Shown: piece by piece, positions 1-4,715 of the stretch
Layout of the letters: each line of letters opens with the position of its first letter
How positions within the stretch are numbered: position 1 is the stretch's first letter
Notes under the pieces: generated by a model
What the model was told of the DNA's origin: nothing
What the model saw: only the letters and a program-made list of their open reading frames with translations
Databases searched by the model: none
Translations under genes and position numbers: made by a program
From: Candidatus Zipacnadia bacterium
Lineage (GTDB): Bacteria > Armatimonadota > Zipacnadia > Zipacnadales > Zipacnadaceae
DNA length: 7,204 nucleotides
Reading direction: 5' to 3'
Assembly: GCA_029821455.1 (NCBI GenBank)
Contig: JALGTI010000169.1
Coordinates: 1 to 7,204 of the forward strand

Positions 1-949
1 CGGCACCCACCTTTACTGGGCAGGGCTGGTGGTTTTGGTCCCGCTGGCGGCGATGCTCCCGCAGGTTCCCCAACTGCTGCACAGCTTCACCGGCCCTCGT
101 ACCGTCCTGACGGCGCATCTGCAACTCAGCCCCTACGGGGTCCTTGTTAAACTGGCCCTGCCGTTCTGGGTGCTGACGGTCGGTGAGACTACGGACTTCT
201 GGCGCTGGCTCCTGACCGTACCGACTCTCTGTATCGGTCTTGGCGCTCTGGTGGCTGGTTTTGTGACGGTTGCTGCCGAGCGCTCGAGTGCTACCAACAT
301 CGTCCGCTGGGCCTGGCCGGTTGCAGTGCTGTTGGTGGCTGGGTTGATGACCTTCGCCGCCCCTGGTCAGCCGATCGCCCGTGCCTCGAGCCTGTGCCTC
401 TTTGCCGCGCCGATGGCCTTGATGCTCATTGCCGCAAGCCTCAGCCGGATCCCGGGCGGTTGGAAGTTTGTGCTGGGTGGGTTATTCATCTTCGCCCAGC
501 TCTACGGCCTCGCCAACTACTTTGCTTGCCGCCAATTCCTCAACCCCAACTACTGCGTGCAGTGGAAACAAGTGGCCGGGCAGATACGGGATCAGTACCA
601 GCCGAATGGTTACATCATAGCCTACTACGACGCGGCGTTCTTCCGTTACTGGAGGGGGCCGTGGGGGAACGTGGTGGATTTCAACAGTATTACGCCGGCG
701 AGCCGGCTGGCGCGTATCGAACGCTTTGCTGAGCTGGGGAATCGCGTGTGGCTGGTAACGCGCGACCGGGGTGGGGAAGAGCCGCGCAGGCTGTCCGAGA
801 CGTTACGGGAGAGACTCACGGCCCGCTCGGCGGAGGTAGAGGTCTTCAACTTTATGCCACTAAGCGAGACCGAGGAAAAAGGTGGCGAGCGAGACGCCCG
901 CCCTACACGTCACTTAGCCCAAACAGCCCTGCCGCTGTCCCACCCATAA
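1..949 (+). CDS. Polytopic membrane protein, GT39/ArnT-like glycosyltransferase (C-terminal part; 5' end outside window)
   Basis: The reading frame is open from base 2, so the gene starts upstream of the window; 315 residues are visible. Numbering from the first visible codon, hydrophobic membrane segments lie near residues 7-19, 48-62, 68-92, 101-120, 129-148 and 155-172. A soluble C-terminal domain of about 140 residues follows, with the pattern QWKQVAGQI..QYQPNGYIIAYYD..FFRYW (about 187-217) and RVWLVTRD (248-255). A multi-pass region followed by a small domain of this type resembles GT39/ArnT-like GT-C glycosyltransferases, which move sugars from polyprenyl-phosphate donors outside the cytoplasm. 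The catalytic N-terminal loop that would prove this is missing. The last 28 or so residues (after FMPL) look non-conserved, and the final 47 nt overlap the convergent amidohydrolase gene, so the tail may be a read-through extension. Membrane protein: confident. GT39 assignment: moderate, from pattern recognition only. Confidence 0.62.
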   Translation, partial: GTHLYWAGLVVLVPLAAMLPQVPQLLHSFTGPRTVLTAHLQLSPYGVLVKLALPFWVLTVGETTDFWRWLLTVPTLCIGLGALVAGFVTVAAERSSATNIVRWAWPVAVLLVAGLMTFAAPGQPIARASSLCLFAAPMALMLIAASLSRIPGGWKFVLGGLFIFAQLYGLANYFACRQFLNPNYCVQWKQVAGQIRDQYQPNGYIIAYYDAAFFRYWRGPWGNVVDFNSITPASRLARIERFAELGNRVWLVTRDRGGEEPRRLSETLRERLTARSAEVEVFNFMPLSETEEKGGERDARPTRHLAQTALPLSHP

Positions 950-1697
950 TCGCGGAGCGGTCCTCTTCACTCATGTCCAGGGTGTCCATCACTCGCTGAT
1001 AATCACCCAACACATCCTCCATCAGCTCAACTTCCACATCCGTGCCGAAGAGGATCTTCTGATACGGCGGCACCCCGTGCCCCATCTTGCCGTACTGCTC
1101 ATTGCGTGCCCACCAGAACACCTCGCCGATGAACTCCGGGCTTTTCTTCTTGAGTGTAGAGCCGGTCAGGTCAAAGTACACATTAGGGTGCATCCGCGCC
1201 AGTTCGCTGGCAATGTGATAGTCGGGATTGCCCAGATGCGCGCCGATGATGGGTAGGTCGGGGAAGCGGCGGGCGATGCGGTCGAGTTGTATAGCCTGCA
1301 TTCGGGCCATTGACACGTCCATAAGCCGATCCGTTGACTGGCGGGCGACGATACCCAGGTGAAACAGGGACGGCATCTGGTGCACCTCGCAGCGGGCATA
1401 GATTGGCATAAAGTCATCATCGTCGTAGTTCTTCAGCGGCCAGATGAACTTTATGCCGCTGCAGCCGGCCCCCTTAAGATGGTCCACGGTGCGTGGGCTA
1501 TCCTCGCCAAGCCGCACAAAGCCCATCCCGATTAGAAAATCCCCGTGCTGGTGAAGAGCCTCGACCAGCAGGTCGTTGCTCTCCACGGGTGCAATGACGG
1601 CAATCTTATCAATGCCAAGCCGCTCACATTCCTTGCGCAGTTTCTCTACATACGGCTCCCAGTCAAACGGCAGATGATGATGCACATCAATAACCAT
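903..1697 (-). CDS. Amidohydrolase family (Amidohydro_2) TIM-barrel metal-dependent hydrolase
   Basis: A complete 264-residue protein, within the usual size range for Amidohydro_2 (PF04909) enzymes. The metal-site pattern of the family is visible. HxH at the end of strand 1 is H6/H8 in IDVHHH, followed by K83 in GIKF, H113 in FHLG, H154 in GAHLGNPDY and D220 in ILFGTD. The C-terminus, MGGTAAGLFGL (251-261), matches the family's usual helix ending. Members hydrolyse lactones or amides, or decarboxylate aromatic acids, in the cytoplasm; the substrate cannot be read from sequence. The ATG at 1697 is chosen because HxH follows directly and GGAGGT lies 6 nt upstream; the frame stays open far upstream (to 2549), but that part runs antisense to the next gene and is not protein-like. 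The gene is divergent from the YetA-like gene, so a role in the same sugar or sugar-acid pathway is plausible but inferred. Family call: confident. Confidence 0.92.
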   Translation of the reverse strand: MVIDVHHHLPFDWEPYVEKLRKECERLGIDKIAVIAPVESNDLLVEALHQHGDFLIGMGFVRLGEDSPRTVDHLKGAGCSGIKFIWPLKNYDDDDFMPIYARCEVHQMPSLFHLGIVARQSTDRLMDVSMARMQAIQLDRIARRFPDLPIIGAHLGNPDYHIASELARMHPNVYFDLTGSTLKKKSPEFIGEVFWWARNEQYGKMGHGVPPYQKILFGTDVEVELMEDVLGDYQRVMDTLDMSEEDRSAIMGGTAAGLFGLSDV

Positions 1698-1703
1698 TGT
1701 TTG

Positions 1704-1709
1704 ACCTCC
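1704..1709 (-). promoter_or_regulatory. Ribosome binding site fixing the amidohydrolase start
   Basis: GGAGGT on the minus strand is a near-perfect Shine-Dalgarno sequence, 6 nt from the ATG at 1697. It decides the start of a reading frame that otherwise stays open for more than 800 nt upstream. Confidence 0.8.
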
Positions 1710-1892
1710 ATTTCGGGACTTGAAGACACTAAAGCTGCTCTTCGGCAAAGAAACACAGTTATCCTCCTTGGTGGAGAAGCGAACAAGAATATCGAGCTGT
1801 GTGCTGGTAGGGGAGGGATTGCTGCACAATACGGGAAGAACGCTCGGATTACGAGGGTCGCCTGACGATTCCAAGGCGAGGTAACTGACCAA

Positions 1893-1899
1893 GAGGGAG
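1893..1899 (+). promoter_or_regulatory. Ribosome binding site of the YetA-like gene
   Basis: GAGGGAG lies 9 nt before the ATG at 1909. It supports that start, and with it the absence of a signal peptide on the protein. Confidence 0.7.
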
Positions 1900-1908
1900 T
1901 TCAAAGCA

Positions 1909-4269
1909 ATGGCAAAGTCAGCCATTGACGTTCCACTGACCGTGGAGAATCTGACAAGTGTTGATATTGACAACTGGCCTGTGACTTCAGGAGTGCCGCT
2001 GGCGGCCGGCACGGTGAAGAAAAACGAGGGCCTTGCCCTCAGGCGAGGCCAGACCCAGTTGCCGCTGCAATGGGAGCCGCTGGCGTTCTGGCCGGATGGC
2101 AGCGTCAAGTGGGCGCTGCTCGACTTCCAGACTGGCCTCGGCAAAGACAAGAGTGCAGAGCTCAGGCTTAGCAAAGGCAAATCGCCGGCTGCTGCCGAGC
2201 CAGTGAAAGTATCAAAGGCCAAGGGGAAAGTCACCATCAACACGGGCTCGCTGCGAATGGTGCTACTGGAGGATGATTTCCGGCTGTTCAATGAGGTGGC
2301 TGTGCGTGGCGAGGATGGCAAATATCGCACGGTAGTGGCCGCCTCAAAGAAATGCTGCGGTCTGCTGGTACGTGACAGCCGCAATACCGAGTATGCCTCG
2401 TTCCGCAAGCCGGTCAGCCTCAGCATCGAGCGGCGTGGGCCGCTGCACGCCACCGTAGCCATACGCGGCGAGCATGTGAGCCGCTCAGGCAAGAAATGCT
2501 TTTCATTCGTGGTCCGCATCCATGCCTTTGCCGGTTGTGATTTCATCAAGGTGGATCATTTCATCATCAACGACAACCCGACCGGCAACTTCACAAACTT
2601 CCGCGAGGTGGCGTTGAGCCTGGAGCTTGCCGACGAGATGCACAGCGTCCGTGTCGGCGGGGGTGGGAAGGCTCAGGAGGCGAGGGGTCAGTCCCTGCGG
2701 CTGTTTCAGGCGGACCATAATCACTACCAGTTGAGTGGGGCTGGAGGCTCCAGTAAGGGCAAGCGGGCGGAGGGCTGGGTGTCAGGGAGATCAGTGAGCG
2801 GCTATGTGACAGTGGCGGTGAAAGATTTCTGGCAGCAGTGGCCTAAGAGCCTGGAAGTTGAGGGCAATCAGATGGGCATCGGCCTGTGCCCGGCTTTAGA
2901 ACCGGGCCAGTATGACGGCCTCGAGCCACTTGAGAAGTGGTACTATTTGTTCAAGGGCCAGAACTATCGCTTCAAGACCGGTGTGGCCAAGAGCCACGAG
3001 GTGTGGCTGCGGTTCTCGGGAGAGCCAGTTGATGAGGCGGTGTTTAGCGCGATGATTCAGATCCCGCTGATTGCAGCGGTGAATCCCACGTGGGCGGCGC
3101 AAACCGGGGTCTGGGGCGACCTGATGCCCGCCGGCTCCAGGACGGAGCAGTATGACGAACTCGCCGAGGCTGGCTTCCAGGCCCTGCTCGAAACTGACGA
3201 GATTGAGGGGCAGTATGGACTGCTCAACTGGGGTGATTGGTTCGGTGAACGGCGGTTCAATTGGGGCAACAATGAATACGACACCGGCCATGCCCTGTTC
3301 CTGCAATTTGCCCGTACTGGTGATGCGCATTATTTCCACGCGGCGCGGCGGTTTGCCAGGCACATGGCGGATGTGGACATCGTTCACGCCCTCAACGACG
3401 ATTATCTGAACAACGACGAGATTGATTGGGGTTATGGTCTGCCTGTGCACGTGGGTGCCGTCTATCTGCACGCTATCGGTCACGTGGCTGGGTACTTCCC
3501 CCTGGGCTGGGCAAAGAAACGCTGGCCCAAGGCCTATTGTTATGGCGATGTCCACAACCTGGGGCACGTGTGGAATGAGGGGATGCTGGAGCACTACTAC
3601 CTGACAGGCGACCCGTGGGCGAAGGAGGCAGCCCTGCAAGTAGCAGACAATCTGGTGGCGCTAGCGAAGGTTGAGGGTATGACGTGGTGGTTTGGCAAGG
3701 ACCCGCACTGCGGGCGAGTAGCCGGCTGGCCGCTGACGATCTTATGTGCGGCTTATCAGGCGACCCTCAAGCAGAAGTATCTGCGCGCAGCCAGGCACAT
3801 AATTGAGCACGCCCTCGCCGACCAGGATGAGAACTGTGGTGGCTGGATTTATCAGTTGTATCCGGGTCACTGCTACTGCCATCTGGGCCATGTAGGAATG
3901 GCTACCTTCATCACAGCGGTGCTGCTGAATGGGATGGTGCTGTACCATCAGATAACGGGCGATCAGCAAGTGGCCGAGAGCATCGTGCGGGCTGTTGACT
4001 TCGTCATCTCCGACACCTGGGTGGAGAACACTGCGGAGTTCCGGTATACTTCTTGCCCTGCCAGTTCTGCAAGCCCCGGCACTTTGATACTGCGTTCCAT
4101 CGCGTATGCCAAGCGCCTGAGCGGCAGCCCAAGGCATGCCGAGGTGCTGCAGCGGGCGTGGGAACGTCTGATGGGGAATCTGCAGGAGCGAAGCAAGGCT
4201 GGCCCAGCCTATGGCAAGAGCTTTGCTATAACGCACCGAGAGCTGCCCAGAGTGCTGTGTGACTTGTAG
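1909..4269 (+). CDS. PcRGLX/YetA-like family protein, putative cytoplasmic polysaccharide lyase
   Basis: A complete 786-residue protein. The N-terminal part has the family signature: GVPLAAGTV (28-36), then a Q-x-x-x-L-x-x-WPDGSVKW block (WPDGSVKW at 61-68). A beta-rich region runs to about residue 370. The helical C-terminal barrel (about 375-760) contains GLLNWGDWF (437-445), NNEYD (454-458), RHMADVDIVH (484-493), a long His-rich helix ending in YYLTGD (563-568), and HCYCHLGH (654-661). This is the layout of the Penicillium exo-rhamnogalacturonan lyase PcRGLX (PL26) and of B. subtilis YetA, which sits in a rhamnogalacturonan-use cluster; beta-elimination of pectic or similar sugars is the best guess. 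The N-terminus (MAKSAIDVPL) has no signal peptide, so a cytoplasmic location and imported oligosaccharides are likely. The start is supported by an upstream GAGGGAG. Family: confident. Substrate and lyase activity: inferred, because many bacterial members are uncharacterised. Confidence 0.85.
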   Translation: MAKSAIDVPLTVENLTSVDIDNWPVTSGVPLAAGTVKKNEGLALRRGQTQLPLQWEPLAFWPDGSVKWALLDFQTGLGKDKSAELRLSKGKSPAAAEPVKVSKAKGKVTINTGSLRMVLLEDDFRLFNEVAVRGEDGKYRTVVAASKKCCGLLVRDSRNTEYASFRKPVSLSIERRGPLHATVAIRGEHVSRSGKKCFSFVVRIHAFAGCDFIKVDHFIINDNPTGNFTNFREVALSLELADEMHSVRVGGGGKAQEARGQSLRLFQADHNHYQLSGAGGSSKGKRAEGWVSGRSVSGYVTVAVKDFWQQWPKSLEVEGNQMGIGLCPALEPGQYDGLEPLEKWYYLFKGQNYRFKTGVAKSHEVWLRFSGEPVDEAVFSAMIQIPLIAAVNPTWAAQTGVWGDLMPAGSRTEQYDELAEAGFQALLETDEIEGQYGLLNWGDWFGERRFNWGNNEYDTGHALFLQFARTGDAHYFHAARRFARHMADVDIVHALNDDYLNNDEIDWGYGLPVHVGAVYLHAIGHVAGYFPLGWAKKRWPKAYCYGDVHNLGHVWNEGMLEHYYLTGDPWAKEAALQVADNLVALAKVEGMTWWFGKDPHCGRVAGWPLTILCAAYQATLKQKYLRAARHIIEHALADQDENCGGWIYQLYPGHCYCHLGHVGMATFITAVLLNGMVLYHQITGDQQVAESIVRAVDFVISDTWVENTAEFRYTSCPASSASPGTLILRSIAYAKRLSGSPRHAEVLQRAWERLMGNLQERSKAGPAYGKSFAITHRELPRVLCDL

Positions 4270-4485
4270 TCACTCGGAGGGATGCTCAGGGGACTGCTTG
4301 CGCGCTTGCTTGGCCTCCTTCTTCCTACGCCTCGTACGGCGCCAGCCAATCCAGGGGAACACGAACCAGCCAATCAGCCCCAGCAGGCCCAGAAAAACTA
4401 GCCAACATCCTATGCGTGCCCAGCCGGGTTTATTGTCTTCTTCTGTTTCGTCCGTGCTTTCCTGCTCGAGTTCCTCTTCGGCCAT
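4270..4485 (-). CDS. Small single-pass membrane protein, unknown function
   Basis: A 71-residue protein that I do not recognise. It has three clear zones: a very acidic N-terminus (MAEEELEQESTDETEED, 1-17), one strongly hydrophobic, Trp-rich membrane segment (about 25-48, with GLLGLIGWFVFPWIGW), and a basic tail beginning RRTRRRKK (49-56). The positive-inside rule predicts the basic tail in the cytoplasm and the acidic end outside. The ATG at 4485 is preferred because GGAG lies 11 nt upstream; a GTG at 4497 would add four residues but overlaps that GGAG. This charge and hydrophobicity pattern is unlikely by chance, which is why the gene is called without homology. Its stop codon directly abuts that of the YetA-like gene. 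It has the same orientation as the GH123-like gene, 230 bp downstream of it, so co-transcription is possible but not shown. Confidence 0.6.
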   Translation of the reverse strand: MAEEELEQESTDETEEDNKPGWARIGCWLVFLGLLGLIGWFVFPWIGWRRTRRRKKEAKQARKQSPEHPSE

Positions 4486-4496
4486 CTGACGCAACA

Positions 4497-4500
4497 CTCC
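4497..4500 (-). promoter_or_regulatory. Probable ribosome binding site of the small membrane protein gene
   Basis: GGAG on the minus strand, 11 nt from the ATG at 4485. The spacing is slightly long, but it is the only purine-rich site in range and favours this ATG over the GTG at 4497. Confidence 0.4.
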
Positions 4501-4661
4501 GATGCCTTACACGCTTAATCGCTGACCTGTCTTACTGCTCAACCCCCCCAGTATATAAACCTATAATCACGCTCCAGGTGCCTCCGGGCCGCCGGGTAGG
4601 GGTAGGCCTTTTGAGCCGTTTTCCGGGGCGCTATGCTCGACCATCCAGGAGCGGCCCTCAG

Positions 4662-4675
4662 GGACAGCACTGTCC
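4662..4675. repeat. 14-bp inverted repeat (GGACAG-CA-CTGTCC)
   Basis: Two perfect 6-bp arms surround CA, about 40 nt past the GH123-like stop codon. Outer GCGG/CCGC bases could extend it into an imperfect hairpin on either strand. There is no adjacent T-run, so a Rho-independent terminator is not supported. It could be an operator, a 3'-end stabilising hairpin, or chance. Confidence 0.4.
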
Positions 4676-4715
4676 GCGACCGCAATCGTCCTGACATTTG
4701 TAGCCCTGCTTCGGT

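Larger units (their letters stand above)
1698..1908. promoter_or_regulatory. Divergent intergenic region (amidohydrolase / YetA-like)
   Basis: These 211 bp lie between two divergent start codons, so promoters for both genes should be here or very near. I could not find a convincing sigma70-type -35/-10 pair on either strand. There is an inverted repeat TCGCCT-N10-AGGCGA at 1858-1879, just upstream of the YetA-like ribosome binding site, and a shorter one (CTCG-N5-CGAG) at 1843-1855. Either could be an operator half-site pair or a leader hairpin. The regulatory role is inferred from gene arrangement; no binding protein is visible. Confidence 0.5.
4486..4715. other. 230-bp intergenic region with a short palindrome and AT-rich boxes
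   Basis: This gap lies between two minus-strand genes. It holds a 14-bp inverted repeat (GGACAG-CA-CTGTCC, 4662-4675) and an AT-rich patch at about 4551-4567. In that patch TATACT on the minus strand (4550-4555) could be a -10 box for the small membrane protein gene, about 65 nt before its start codon; no good -35 accompanies it. There is no GC stem followed by a T-run after the GH123-like stop codon, so no standard intrinsic terminator is seen. Confidence 0.35.

Noticed and set aside
1764..1776. CTCC-N5-GGAG hairpin in the divergent region
   Set aside because: A 4-bp stem is too short to separate from chance.
1698..2549. Long minus-strand open extension upstream of the amidohydrolase (284 more codons)
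   Set aside because: It is Ser/Arg/Thr-rich without domain motifs, lies antisense to the YetA-like gene, and a strong GGAGGT site and the HxH motif fix the true start at 1697.
2896..3639. 247-codon minus-strand open frame inside the YetA-like gene
   Set aside because: It is antisense to conserved barrel motifs of a clear family member; its composition is not protein-like and it has no supporting start site.
4562..4567. Perfect TATAAT on the plus strand
   Set aside because: No -35-like hexamer lies 16-18 nt upstream, and no plus-strand gene or RNA structure follows before the 3' end of the GH123-like gene, so it is probably just AT-rich DNA.
4416..4694. Plus-strand 92-codon open frame across the small gene and the intergenic gap
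   Set aside because: The product is Arg/Pro/Ser-rich with no recognisable structure, and it overlaps the better supported minus-strand membrane protein.
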